Notes: generated from the letters alone by a model not told the origin. Counted from the first letter of the stretch, positions 25,301-33,210 are shown. The stretch: 64,000 nt of DNA from an uncultured Prevotellaceae bacterium (GCA_900316285.1 ONCG01000006.1:53673-117672); one strand, 5' to 3'. Made by a program: numbers and translations.

Positions 25301-25565
25301 GATTGTCAGCGAGATGTTTGCCGAGTGGATTCCCAACCTGCGCGATGTAGGATTCCTGGCCGTGTGGGCAGGTCGCTACACCGAGCCACGCTATATCGTT
25401 GACCCGGAGGTGGGCCTCTGCACCGGTCTGCGCGGTCATGGCTTCATGTTGGGCCAGTATCTTGCCAAGCTCTACGTTGACAAGTACCTCGGTCGTGAGG
25501 TGCCGTCCTATATGGAAGACCTCAAGATTGGCGGCAAGGGGTTGTCGGAGAATGCGTTCAAGTAA
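22314..25565 (+). CDS. Five-module fusion flavo-iron-sulphur dehydrogenase (HcnABC/opine oxidase-like)
   Basis: A 1083-residue single chain in order: (1) 2Fe-2S domain of HcnA/sarcosine-oxidase-alpha type with Cys60, 65, 68 and 80; (2) FAD/NAD disulphide-reductase-like domain of HcnB/OoxA type (GAGPAG at 122-127, second GAGNIG near 270, GVGDAIRIGEG near 388); (3) two 4Fe-4S sites, CLYGFACNPCSFSCP and CIGCMQCVNSCP (about 463-508); (4) BFD-like 2Fe-2S domain starting YVCHCED and ending GPCRGKRC; (5) DAO-type FAD oxidase domain (FIAGGGIAGSALF) to the end. In hydrogen cyanide synthase, opine oxidase and archaeal L-proline dehydrogenase these modules are separate subunits. It should oxidise an amine or amino acid and pass electrons through the clusters; the substrate is unknown. 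A repeat element is inserted in frame at the linker before module 4. Confidence 0.82.
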   Translation: MYRIENHPILDIPQSEMVEFMYEGHKVLGRKGYTIAAALHQAGYPVHSHSLDGRNRSLNCGIGKCGACEMLVDGEVRRICITKVDGVKEVRLMGDGEVTMPEVRAQEPREVKVFKTQVAIIGAGPAGLACREQLNAFGIDNIVIDNNSKIGGQFNMQTHQFFFFEKEKKFGGMRGFDIAKTLAGENHEGILLDNTVWDLLEGRRVAIKNIVTGEVAYVDAEYLVVATGAVPFMPTFENDDVPGVYTAAVFQKMMNQEHTLLGKRVLTVGAGNIGYLTSYQGMQAGATIKAIIEAMPREGGFPVQANRVRRLGIPIMTGYMLVRAIPNADHTGVTGAVIAKCENFKAIPGTEQVIDGIDIINICTGLIPDNQLLVKGREVFGQNAFGVGDAIRIGEGTSAVLRGRQAAYEVAQSMGIRFNYDEYLDISRQYIDSQQHPVRILEKPNLPTPERMAQKPFVQLDCLYGFACNPCSFSCPQHAISKPATNTTPTVDYDKCIGCMQCVNSCPGLAIFGYDLKKNVCFLPIEYEVADGAEVYLVDNDGKKIGEGVVEKVLKKPNKTNVARVKIIDHSELKVENPTDVKGFILKEKYPDELALTPLPAGEGQGERLSYVCHCEDIKLDRVLEVVGDRKTISVDELKHITRLGMGPCRGKRCIPRARQILRSYGIELVGDATPRAPLSNPVTLGDLYNAQTKEVFVFPKMNDVRREQVEVFIAGGGIAGSALFRYFSEAGKRPVMINYSRGASWRCIGGGRPAFSNPDIADIAVHNHEIFKQMQQVHNINYRTTHYVNLVHDEATYKSLDASRAWSDAYMIERKDFKKEISPLWDDSKDTYSHALITRDCWQATPGRVIDYIRAIGVEHGGRYFEDCELLHVQKVGARYVALVRDHEGHYVEYTCDHFVNAMGWGAEKFNDQLGLDTGLYPVKHQAFITRRLPMMGPNGGPLDMIIDRRHYKGFSAVYGQQWGHTGQIIGCASPDSDAYEARQNIKYNSKEFLEIVSEMFAEWIPNLRDVGFLAVWAGRYTEPRYIVDPEVGLCTGLRGHGFMLGQYLAKLYVDKYLGREVPSYMEDLKIGGKGLSENAFK
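24103..24140. repeat. Element C inside the fusion dehydrogenase (in frame)
   Basis: CTCCCCTCCCTGCAGGGGAG, then GGGCAGGGGGAGAGGC, encodes about residues 597-610 (TPLPAGEGQGERL). It has the same strand and frame relative to the element as the prmC copy. It lies in a linker between the ferredoxin and BFD modules. Confidence 0.8.
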
Positions 25566-25640
25566 AAATCGGTTTGCGCGCATTTTAACCTCACATCCTC
25601 CCTTTTTCTTCTGAAACGCCTTTCTACAAAGGGATTGAGT

Positions 25641-25671
25641 GACGGGAGGTGTCATCGCGACACCTCCCGTC
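25641..25671. terminator. Perfect hairpin after the fusion dehydrogenase
   Basis: GACGGGAGGTGTC (25641-25653) and its exact inverse (25659-25671) around ATCGC. No U-run follows, so it may be an mRNA-stabilising or structural element and not a true terminator. Confidence 0.5.
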
Positions 25672-25691
25672 AACCTCCCGTGAGAGCCACC

Positions 25692-25797
25692 CTGACCCCT
25701 CCGAAAGGGGAGGGAGCAACAAAAAAAGACGTAAGCAAGGAAAAGCCAATACTTCTGAACTCCCTCCCCTTTTGGGGAGGGCTGGGGTGGGGCTCTG
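25692..25797. repeat. Opposed element C pair
   Basis: The left copy (CCTGACCCCTCCGAAAGGGG, AGGGAG) is followed by an inverted right copy (CTCCCTCCCCTTTTGGGGAG, GGCTGGGGTGGGGCTC). The pair could fold into a long stem. Confidence 0.8.
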
Positions 25798-25947
25798 ACG
25801 TGAGGTTAGAGGGGAGGTAGAAGGGGAGGTTGTCAGCCTCGTAAGTGATTGATTCACAGATTGTTGCGAATAAAATGGGAGGTTGTGAGGTAAAAATGAA
25901 AACAAAGCGTTTTAAACCGCTTCGGTTATTAGAGAATTGCTTGTTGA

Positions 25948-26021
25948 TGTAGGGACGCGGCGTGCCGCGTAACTGGATGGGGAAAAGCTAAATCCAGAAC
26001 GCGGCACGCCGCGTCCCTACA
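25948..26021. repeat. Element A, full inverted copy 2
   Basis: Ends TGTAGGGACGCGGCGTGCCG and its inverse, with middle TGGATGGGGAAAAGCTAAAT. The middle is in the same orientation as in copy 3 (35799) and opposite to copy 1 (10384). Confidence 0.9.
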
Positions 26022-26060
26022 TTTCTATCGTCAAATGACGGAATTGGGTTAAAAAAACAT

Positions 26061-26302
26061 GAGCAATGCTCTGTCAGTTAAGGAGTTATGCTCTGTATGT
26101 TAAGGAGCAATGCTCTGTGACCTCAGGAGCAATGCTCTGTGTCTGCTAGAGCTATGCTTTTGGGCTCTGGGAGCATTGCTTTTGGGCTCTGAGAGCATTG
26201 CTTTTGGAGTCTGGGAGCATTGCTTTTGGAGTCTGGGAGCATAGCTTTTGGAAGCTAGGAGCATAGCTTTTAGGCGTTGAGAACAATGTTTTTGTTCGTC
26301 TG
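26061..26302 (+). repeat. 22-bp tandem array 1 (11 units, palindromic core)
   Basis: Eleven consecutive units of exactly 22 bp start at 26061, 26083, 26105, 26127, 26149, 26171, 26193, 26215, 26237, 26259 and 26281. Units 1-4 have the palindromic core GAGCAATGCTC (unit 2 varies) with variable tails; units 5-10 read GAGCATTGCTTTTGG plus RNTCTGG-like tails; unit 11 is degenerate. No unit differs in length. The period is not a multiple of 3, so it is not a coding repeat. It lies upstream of the PCMD lipoprotein gene. A second array with the same period and core is at 50768-50943. Confidence 0.92.
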
Positions 26303-26497
26303 TCGTGTATGTCTTCTCTTCCTCCCTTTGAATTAAAAACATGCGTCAACTATGTTCCGACACACGTTAAATTGTGTTCGTTAGCATAGAAAAATGCTTG
26401 CTTTCGTTAATTTGTCGGCCAAAAATATATATTTTTGAGGGTTTTTTTGTAATTTTGCAGCCTGTATATAAACGAAACATGCAATTAAGAAGTAGAA
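26303..26497. other. AT-rich leader region before the PCMD gene
   Basis: Contains TAATTTTG at 26450-26457, a candidate -7 box 41 bp before the ATG at 26498. No matching TTTG is seen at the usual distance, so the promoter call is weak. Confidence 0.4.
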
Positions 26498-27631
26498 ATG
26501 CATCGTAGAATATTGTTTTCAGCCCTCTTGGCTTTTGTTTGCCTGACACTGGCTTCGTGCTTCAAGGACGAGGCTCCCAATACCGAATGCGACGTTTTGG
26601 AAGCATGGGTGGGCGATGAATATGCTGGCTATTTCAGTCAGAAAAGCGACATGCACATTGCAGATGTGCCGTCCGGCGAGCAGCAATTGGTGTTCACTGT
26701 GCGCCTGTTGTCGGAATTGCCGCAGGTGTCCGTACACTTCAACCTCACTCCCGGCGCTACCATCACGCCTGCTAACGGCTCCATGCAGGACTTCTCGAAA
26801 GGTCCCGTCACCTATACCGTGACTTCGGAGGATGGCCAGTGGCACCGCACGTATCAGGTGGAGTTCCGCGAGATAGCTCATCCCAGCAACGAATACGACT
26901 TCGAACATTTTGAACTGAACGACAAGCAGAAGTACTACGTGTGGTACGAGATGGCAGAAGGCTCGCGCAACGATATCTGGGCAACGGGCAACGAGGGATA
27001 TAACATTGCTCGTCCGAATGCTGCTGCCGCTGAATATCCCAGCACGTATGATTCGAACGGCTATGACGGCAACTGCGTGAAGCTGACCACTTGCAACACG
27101 GGATCGTGGGGAAAGACCTTCAAGAAGCCCATTGCTGCCGGCAACCTGTTCTTTGGAAAGTTCAATAGCAAGTATGCGCTGACCAACACGCTGATGTGTA
27201 CGGAGATGGGTATTCCCTTCACCAAGAAACCGCTGAAGGTGACAGGCTATTACAAATACAAGCCGGGCGATGTGTTCACCGATAAGGACTTCCATGAAGT
27301 GACAGGTCGTGTTGATGAGGCCGACATCTATTCGGTGCTCTATCTGAACCACGATGGCGACGGCAACAGCGTCGTGTTGCATGGCGACGACGTGTTGAGT
27401 AGTCCGCTGATTGTGCGCAAGGCTCAGGTGGCTTCGCTGCCGCCCACCGACGAATGGACTCCGTTCGAGATGGTCTATGAGGGCGATGCTCCCATCGATG
27501 AAACGCTCCTGATGAATCGCGGCTACAGTCTTGCCTTGGTGTTCTCGTCGAGTAAGACGGGTAACACGTTTGAAGGTGCCGTGGGTAGCACGTTGTACAT
27601 CGACAAGGTGAAATTGGTATTTGACGAGTGA
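26498..27631 (+). CDS. PCMD-domain lipoprotein (putative glycan-binding)
   Basis: A 377-residue lipoprotein: MHRRILFSALLAFVCLTLASC has a lipobox ending LASC (Cys21). An Ig-like N-terminal part (about 35-130, with QQLVFTVRLLSELPQVSVHF and TYTVTSEDGQWHRTYQVEF) precedes a PCMD (putative carbohydrate metabolism, PF13201) domain. Features of that domain are YEMAEGSRNDIWATGNEGYNIA, VKLTTCNTGSWG and the closing GAVGSTLYIDKVKLVF. PCMD proteins of Bacteroidota are surface lipoproteins thought to bind glycans. It is first in a run of four secreted proteins on the plus strand (26.5-31.6 kb), 33 bp from the next gene, which suggests an operon and a shared surface complex. Confidence 0.85.
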   Translation: MHRRILFSALLAFVCLTLASCFKDEAPNTECDVLEAWVGDEYAGYFSQKSDMHIADVPSGEQQLVFTVRLLSELPQVSVHFNLTPGATITPANGSMQDFSKGPVTYTVTSEDGQWHRTYQVEFREIAHPSNEYDFEHFELNDKQKYYVWYEMAEGSRNDIWATGNEGYNIARPNAAAAEYPSTYDSNGYDGNCVKLTTCNTGSWGKTFKKPIAAGNLFFGKFNSKYALTNTLMCTEMGIPFTKKPLKVTGYYKYKPGDVFTDKDFHEVTGRVDEADIYSVLYLNHDGDGNSVVLHGDDVLSSPLIVRKAQVASLPPTDEWTPFEMVYEGDAPIDETLLMNRGYSLALVFSSSKTGNTFEGAVGSTLYIDKVKLVFDE

Positions 27632-27664
27632 TAGTTAATAGTTGAAAGTTGACAGTTGATAGTT

Positions 27665-28432
27665 ATGATTAGCAAGATATATAACAAACTAATTATCGGT
27701 GCATTCCTCGTGCTCCTTACCTCTCTTCCCGTGGCTGCCGAGGGATTCTTCGACGACGTAGAAATGAAGGCACGACTGGGCTATAGCATCGGCGGAACCG
27801 CTCCGCTGGGCATGCCTGCCAGCATACGCAGCATCGAGGCATTCCATGTGACGCCGAACTTCCAGATTGGCTTCGATGTCGCCAAGCCACTCCGTGGCCA
27901 GTGGGGCATGCAGACGGGTCTCATGCTCGAGAACAAAGGCATGGATGGCGAGGTGATGACCAAGGCCTATCGCATGAAGGTTCGCATGGACGAGAGCGAG
28001 ATGGAAGGCTACTACACCGGACGTGTGCGCCAGAAGGTCACCGAATGGATGCTCACCCTCCCCGTGCAGGCTACGTATCAGCTGGGCCAGAAGGTGAGAG
28101 TGAAGGCCGGTCCATACGTGTCGCTGCTCATCGACAAGGACTTCAGTGGCTATGCTGCCGACGGATATCTTCGCAAGGACGACCCCACGGGTCTGAAAGT
28201 GGTGATGGGTAATAAGGAAGGCGAGTGGGCTACCTACGACTTCACCGACGACATGCGTTGGCTGCAGGCTGGCATTGCTGCCGGTGCCGAGTGGCAAGCA
28301 TGGCAGCGGTTGGGCTTTTCGTTCGACCTGTCGTGGGGTCTGACGGGCATCCACAAGAGCGACTTCAAGACTGTTGAGCAGACGCTCTATCCCATCTACG
28401 GCACCATCGCCGTGACCTATAAACTCAGATAA
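27665..28432 (+). CDS. Outer-membrane beta-barrel protein, PorT-like
   Basis: Start at the ATG 27665 (MISKIYNKLIIGAFLVLLTS) and not the TTG-led longer frame. 255 residues with a signal peptide ending near VAAEG. Then comes a pattern of amphipathic strands with conserved turns (LGYSIGGTAPLGMP, FQIGFDVAKPLRGQWGMQTG, YQLGQKVRVKAGPYVSLLID, VTYKLR at the end), as in PorT-family/OMP_b-brl_2 barrels. It lies between two putative glycan-associated secreted proteins and may anchor or export them. The short gap upstream holds the common microrepeat GTTGAAAGTTGACAGTTGAT. Specific function unknown. Confidence 0.75.
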   Translation: MISKIYNKLIIGAFLVLLTSLPVAAEGFFDDVEMKARLGYSIGGTAPLGMPASIRSIEAFHVTPNFQIGFDVAKPLRGQWGMQTGLMLENKGMDGEVMTKAYRMKVRMDESEMEGYYTGRVRQKVTEWMLTLPVQATYQLGQKVRVKAGPYVSLLIDKDFSGYAADGYLRKDDPTGLKVVMGNKEGEWATYDFTDDMRWLQAGIAAGAEWQAWQRLGFSFDLSWGLTGIHKSDFKTVEQTLYPIYGTIAVTYKLR

Positions 28433-28466
28433 AAGGAAACAATAATAGAAAGAGAAAGATACAACA

Positions 28467-30167
28467 ATGAAAAAACTTCTTACATTTATTAGCTTGGCTC
28501 TGTGCTCGCTGACCGCGATGGCTAACGACTACACCGATAAACTCACGGTGACCGTGAATGGGGAGTCGATGGAGCAGCAGGCAACCATTACTATCACACA
28601 ACAAAGCGATGGCAAATATACGTTCTCGCTGAACAACTTCTGCTTGGAGAGCGTCGATGACGACGGTACCGTAAGCCGTATGGGTGTGGGAAATATCGTG
28701 CTGGCCGACCGCGAGGGAACCACCCAGGATGGTATCACCAGCATCTCCTATGACGATATTATCACGATTACTGAAGGCGACGACCCCAGCATCGACTTCT
28801 GGATGGGACCGATGATTGGCGCTGTACCCATCAATATGGTGGCACGCTTCAACGATACGCAGCTCTATTGTGAGATATACATCGACCTCATGTCATTGCT
28901 CGGACAGAAGATTGAGGTGGTATTCGGTACGGAACCTGAGCCTGTGGTTGAGGAAGAGGTGTTGACCGATCCTGTTATCACGCTCAACAAAGATGTAGAG
29001 AACACCATTCATATTGCTGTGGGCACAACATCGAGCACAACGCATACCGCCACGACCTACTATACCATCAATGGTTCTATTCCTTCGGCCACGAATGGCA
29101 CCGCCATCACCGAGGACACCGATGTGACGCTCACGCTGACTTGTACCGTGAAGGCCATCACCATCAGTACGTCGGGTATGCAGAGCAAGATGGTATCCTA
29201 TAACTTTGGCTATGTGGCTCCCGAGGAAGTGTCGGCGCCGACGATAGCTTTGAAGGAGGGAGTGGAGAATGTGGTGACCATCACCGTGGGTAACACCAAC
29301 CACGAGGACGAGATTGCTACCACCTACTACACCACCGATGGTTCGATGCCTTCGGCTGAAAATGGCACCGCCATCACCGAAGACACCGACGTGACGCTCT
29401 CGGAGGACTGCACCGTGCAGGCAATCACCATCAGCAGCAGCGGTTTGCAGAGTGCTGTTGCCCTCTATCGTTTCACCTATGTGGCACCCGAAGAGGTTTC
29501 GGCACCGGCTATCTCGTTGAAGGAAGGTGTGGAGAATGTCATCACCATCAGCGTGGGTAAGAGTTCACGTGAGGCAGAGACGGCCACGACCTACTACACC
29601 ACCGACGGCTCGGAGCCTTCGGCCACGAATGGCACCGCCATCACCGAGGACACCGATGTTGAACTCACCGAGGACTGCACAGTGAAAGCAATCACTATCA
29701 GCACCAGTGGTATGCAGAGCGAGGTGGTCAGCTATGACTTCACCTACATTGCTCCTGAAGTTCCGGAAGAGCTGACGGCACCCGCTATCACGAAGAAGGA
29801 AGGTGTGCGTAACACTATTACCATCAGCGTGGGCAAGACTTCGCGCGACACGGAGACCGCCACGACCCACTACACTACCGACGGTTCGCAGCCTTCGGCC
29901 ACGAATGGCACCGCCATCACGGCAGACACCGACGTTGAGCTCTCAGCAGACTGCACGGTGAAAGCCATCACCATCAGCACCAGCGGCATGCAGAGTGAGG
30001 TGGTAACGTATGACTTTACCTTTGAGCAGGAGAGTGGCATCAACATGTCTACCCTCAATCCCTCAAGGGAGAATCAGACCATCTATGACCTGCAGGGACG
30101 GAAGGTGACAACTGTCAAACGTGGAGGCCTCTATATCACGAACGGCAAGAAGGCCGTGATTCGCTAA
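28467..30167 (+). CDS. Secreted protein with calycin-like domain and four chitobiase-C-like repeats
   Basis: 566 residues: signal peptide (1-19), an N-terminal calycin/lipocalin-like beta-barrel (about 20-155, LTVTVNGESMEQQATITITQ), then four tandem modules at about 168-250, 257-338, 346-428 and 438-520. Each contains TTYYTTDGSxPSATNGTAIT and ends TISTSGMQSxxVSYDF, resembling the CHB_HEX_C/FN3-like modules that follow glycoside hydrolases. The modules are strongly similar in DNA as well as protein, indicating recent duplication or gene conversion. The C-terminus (NQTIYDLQGRKVTTVKRGGLYITNGKKAVIR) resembles the short secretion/sorting tails of Prevotella proteins. Probably a surface or secreted glycan-associated protein; no catalytic residues were seen. 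Confidence 0.75.
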   Translation: MKKLLTFISLALCSLTAMANDYTDKLTVTVNGESMEQQATITITQQSDGKYTFSLNNFCLESVDDDGTVSRMGVGNIVLADREGTTQDGITSISYDDIITITEGDDPSIDFWMGPMIGAVPINMVARFNDTQLYCEIYIDLMSLLGQKIEVVFGTEPEPVVEEEVLTDPVITLNKDVENTIHIAVGTTSSTTHTATTYYTINGSIPSATNGTAITEDTDVTLTLTCTVKAITISTSGMQSKMVSYNFGYVAPEEVSAPTIALKEGVENVVTITVGNTNHEDEIATTYYTTDGSMPSAENGTAITEDTDVTLSEDCTVQAITISSSGLQSAVALYRFTYVAPEEVSAPAISLKEGVENVITISVGKSSREAETATTYYTTDGSEPSATNGTAITEDTDVELTEDCTVKAITISTSGMQSEVVSYDFTYIAPEVPEELTAPAITKKEGVRNTITISVGKTSRDTETATTHYTTDGSQPSATNGTAITADTDVELSADCTVKAITISTSGMQSEVVTYDFTFEQESGINMSTLNPSRENQTIYDLQGRKVTTVKRGGLYITNGKKAVIR

Positions 30168-30197
30168 TCATGTTTTTAAGGAAAAAGATTATTCAGG

Positions 30198-31634
30198 ATG
30201 AAAAAGAATATTCAAACAACCCTCATCGCACTCTTCGCCCTGCTCCCACTCGGGATGCAGGCGCAGAGTGTTGACTTCTCAAAATATGAGGGCTCTCAAA
30301 TCGCCAATTCTGATTTTGAGGATTTCCATACAGTAAACACAAAAACTGAACCCGATTATTGGCATTCATTTGCTACTGCACAAGGAGCATTAGCTGGTTG
30401 GGCAACTCAGGATTTGGAGCAAATGGAAGGTGATAATAATAAAAGACCTGGGTCAAAGGGAAAATCAAGTGTTGCAATTAGGTCTACAAGTATCTTTGGC
30501 TTTGTTGCTAATGCAACCCTTACAACCGGTCGGATGAATGCTGGGGCAATGATTGCATCTGATATAAACAACCATGCTTTTATGGTAGTCTCTGATGCTG
30601 AAGATGATGCTGGTTTCCCTTTCTATGCAAAGTTGACAGAGCGTCCGACTGCAATTTCCGTATGGCTGAAGTTTACTCCTAAGAGCGGTGAGTCCAAAGC
30701 GAACCTTTCTGCAGTAATTACTAATGGGAAACGTTATCAAGAACCAAAAGACTCGGCTTATACTTATGTCATTGTGGGTGAAGCAAAAGATTCAACAATA
30801 GATGCTTCTGTAGATTGGCAACACCTCGTAGTACCATTTAAATATGATGGATTTAAAGGAGGTGACCCTCAGGCCATCATGGTGACCTTGTCTACAAATG
30901 CTACACCAGGAGCAGGCTCAAAAGGCGATGAACTCCTCATCGACGACCTCGAACTCATCTATACCCTAACAGTGAAGATTCCCCAATGTGGTTACTGGCT
31001 TTTCACAAACGTCCCACAGATAAATTACACCCTAGATAATTACGCTGTAGTGATGCCTGAAGGTTTGACAGGGTATGCTTTGGGAATCACAGCAGATGGC
31101 AATCCCATTACCACGAAGACCTACAAGGCTGGCGACGTGATACCTTATGGAACCTCCCTGCTGTTGGAAGGAAAAGAGGGCAATTACGACTTCAAGACAA
31201 CGCTCTATGAGAAAGGCGAAAGTCCAGAATTGAACGATGATGGAAAACTCGTCGATGGTACGGAACTGAATGATCCTATCGAAGGATATCAATATTTCCA
31301 TCTCGCCTCTGTGGGCGAAGGCGTTCCCCAGTTCTCAATAGCAACCAAATCTGACAAAGGTCTGAAGGTGAAGCCCGGTGAAGCCCTCTTGCGCATAAAG
31401 GCCGACTTGGCTGCTGAGAGCTACAATCACGTGCTCACAGAGTCGTCGGTGGAAGGCGATGTCGATGGCAACGGAAAGGTGGAAGCCACCGATGTGAAAG
31501 CCCTTGTCGACCGCCTACTCGGCAATGAACTGGGTATGAAGGGATTCTTGGTTCCTGATGCCGACGTGAATGGCGACAAGACTATTGACGTTGCCGACGT
31601 CACTCAACTGATAAACATTTTACTCCACGAATAA
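30198..31634 (+). CDS. Secreted PCMD-like protein with C-terminal dockerin-like repeat
   Basis: 478 residues with a signal peptide ending GMQAQ. The N-terminal half (about 24-250) has the layout of a PCMD-type lectin-like domain (IANSDFEDFHTVN, SSVAIRSTSIFG, DELLIDDLELIY). The C-terminus (about 420-478) contains two dockerin type I-like calcium loops, DVDGNGKVEATD and DVNGDKTIDVAD, each followed by a helix. The middle (about 255-410) is unassigned. DNA under residues 30-250 is clearly AT-richer with different codon use than both ends, as if the gene were a mosaic with an imported lectin-like segment. It is last of the four secreted-protein genes, 34 bp before glyS. Confidence 0.75.
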   Translation: MKKNIQTTLIALFALLPLGMQAQSVDFSKYEGSQIANSDFEDFHTVNTKTEPDYWHSFATAQGALAGWATQDLEQMEGDNNKRPGSKGKSSVAIRSTSIFGFVANATLTTGRMNAGAMIASDINNHAFMVVSDAEDDAGFPFYAKLTERPTAISVWLKFTPKSGESKANLSAVITNGKRYQEPKDSAYTYVIVGEAKDSTIDASVDWQHLVVPFKYDGFKGGDPQAIMVTLSTNATPGAGSKGDELLIDDLELIYTLTVKIPQCGYWLFTNVPQINYTLDNYAVVMPEGLTGYALGITADGNPITTKTYKAGDVIPYGTSLLLEGKEGNYDFKTTLYEKGESPELNDDGKLVDGTELNDPIEGYQYFHLASVGEGVPQFSIATKSDKGLKVKPGEALLRIKADLAAESYNHVLTESSVEGDVDGNGKVEATDVKALVDRLLGNELGMKGFLVPDADVNGDKTIDVADVTQLINILLHE

Positions 31635-31668
31635 TTATCAATGAAATAATAAACTATCAAATACGAAT

Positions 31669-33210
31669 ATGGCACAAGAAGACGTTTTCAAAAAAATCGT
31701 AAGCCATTGCAAGGAATATGGCTTCGTGTTTCCATCAAGTGAGATCTACGACGGACTCGGCGCCGTCTATGACTACGGTCAGAATGGTGTTGAACTGAAG
31801 AACAATATCAAGCAATACTGGTGGCAGGCCATGGTGCTGCTCCACGAGAACATCGTGGGTATCGACAGCGCCATCTTCATGCATCCTACCATCTGGAAGG
31901 CCAGCGGCCACGTCGATGCATTCAACGATCCCCTCATCGACAATCGCGACTCGAAGAAGCGCTATCGTGCAGATGTGCTCATCGAGGATCAGATAGCTAA
32001 GTACGATGAGAAGATAGAGAAGGAAGTGGCAAAGGCTCGTAAGCGCTTCAAGGAGGCGTTCAACGAAGAGCAGTATCTTGCCACATCTCCTCGCGTGCTC
32101 GAGATCAAGCAGAAGCGCGATGCCCTGCACGAGCGTTATGCTGCCGCCATGCAGGGTCCCGACCTCGAGGAGCTGAAGCAGATCATCCTCGACGAGGAAA
32201 TCGTAGACCCCATCAGCGGCACGAAGAACTGGACCGACGTGCGCCAGTTCAACCTGATGTTCTCCACCGAGATGGGTTCTACCGCCGATGGCGCCATGAA
32301 GATCTACCTGCGCCCCGAGACGGCACAAGGCATCTTCGTGAACTACCTGAACGTGCAGAAGACCGGCCGCATGAAGCTGCCCTTCGGCATCGCTCAGATC
32401 GGTAAGGCTTTCCGCAACGAGATTGTTGCCCGACAGTTCATCTTCCGCATGCGCGAATTCGAGCAGATGGAGATGCAGTTCTTCGTGAAGCCCGGCACCG
32501 AGCTTGACTGGTTCCCGAAGTGGAAGGAGACGCGCATGAAGTGGCATCAGGCTCTGGGCTTCGGTGCAGAGAACTATCGTTTCCACGATCACGACAAGCT
32601 CGCTCACTATGCTAACGCCGCTACCGACATTGAGTTCCGCATGCCGTTTGGCTTCAAGGAGGTGGAGGGCATCCACTCACGTACGAACTTCGACCTGTCG
32701 CAGCATGAGAAATACTCCGGCAAGCAGATTAAGTACTTCGATCCCGAGACCAACGAGAGCTATGTACCTTACGTCATCGAGACTTCCATTGGCGTCGACC
32801 GTATGTTCCTCTCCATCATGTGTCACTCCTTCCAGGAGGAGCAGCTCGAGAATGGCGAGACACGTGTTGTGCTTCGTTTGCCCGAGGCACTGGCTCCTGT
32901 GAAGTGCGCTGTGTTCCCGCTGGTGAAGAAGGATGGTCTGCCCGAGAAGGCTCGCGAGATTGTGAACGACCTGCGCTTCCACTTCAACACGCACTACGAG
33001 GAGAAAGACTCCATCGGCAAGCGCTATCGTCGTCACGATGCTATTGGTACTCCGTTCTGCGTCACCGTCGACCACGACACACTCGAGGACAACTGCGTGA
33101 CGCTTCGCTTCCGCGACACCATGGAGCAGCGCCGCGTTCCTATCGCTGACCTGCGCTCCATCATCGAGGATCGCGTTAGCATCACATCTCTGCTGAAGAA
33201 ACTTGTTTAA
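31669..33210 (+). CDS. glyS: Glycyl-tRNA synthetase (dimeric, class II)
   Basis: 513 residues, the alpha2-type glycyl-tRNA synthetase (sometimes named glyQS). The N-terminal MAQEDVFKKIVSHCKEYGFV and SEIYDGLGAVYDYGQNGVEL, motif 2 (IGKAFRNEIVARQFIFRMRE, EQMEMQFF) and motif 3 (VIETSIGVDRMFLSIMCH) are all characteristic. The C-terminal anticodon-binding domain runs from about residue 400 (VKCAVFPLVKKDGLPEKARE). It charges tRNA-Gly in the cytoplasm. It follows the secreted-protein cluster by 34 bp and precedes an FKBP lipoprotein gene, with a likely terminator in between. The start at 31669 matches family N-termini. Nothing unusual was seen. Confidence 0.97.
   Translation: MAQEDVFKKIVSHCKEYGFVFPSSEIYDGLGAVYDYGQNGVELKNNIKQYWWQAMVLLHENIVGIDSAIFMHPTIWKASGHVDAFNDPLIDNRDSKKRYRADVLIEDQIAKYDEKIEKEVAKARKRFKEAFNEEQYLATSPRVLEIKQKRDALHERYAAAMQGPDLEELKQIILDEEIVDPISGTKNWTDVRQFNLMFSTEMGSTADGAMKIYLRPETAQGIFVNYLNVQKTGRMKLPFGIAQIGKAFRNEIVARQFIFRMREFEQMEMQFFVKPGTELDWFPKWKETRMKWHQALGFGAENYRFHDHDKLAHYANAATDIEFRMPFGFKEVEGIHSRTNFDLSQHEKYSGKQIKYFDPETNESYVPYVIETSIGVDRMFLSIMCHSFQEEQLENGETRVVLRLPEALAPVKCAVFPLVKKDGLPEKAREIVNDLRFHFNTHYEEKDSIGKRYRRHDAIGTPFCVTVDHDTLEDNCVTLRFRDTMEQRRVPIADLRSIIEDRVSITSLLKKLV

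Larger units (their letters stand above)
25566..26060. other. Intergenic region of hairpins and repeat elements
   Basis: From left: a perfect hairpin (25641-25671), two opposed element C copies (about 25692-25720 and 25763-25797), GAGGTT-rich filler, element A (25948-26021), then AT-rich filler to the 22-bp array. No gene is seen. Confidence 0.75.

Noticed and set aside
26061-26302. 22-bp array as a CRISPR array
   Set aside because: Units are only 22 bp, the variable halves are about 11 bp and similar between adjacent units, and there are no cas genes. It does not have unique spacers of 30 bp or so.
26100-26342. Reading frame through the 22-bp array on the minus strand as a repeat protein
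   Set aside because: The period is not a multiple of three, so the apparent repeats arise by frame rotation; no start region or promoter fits.
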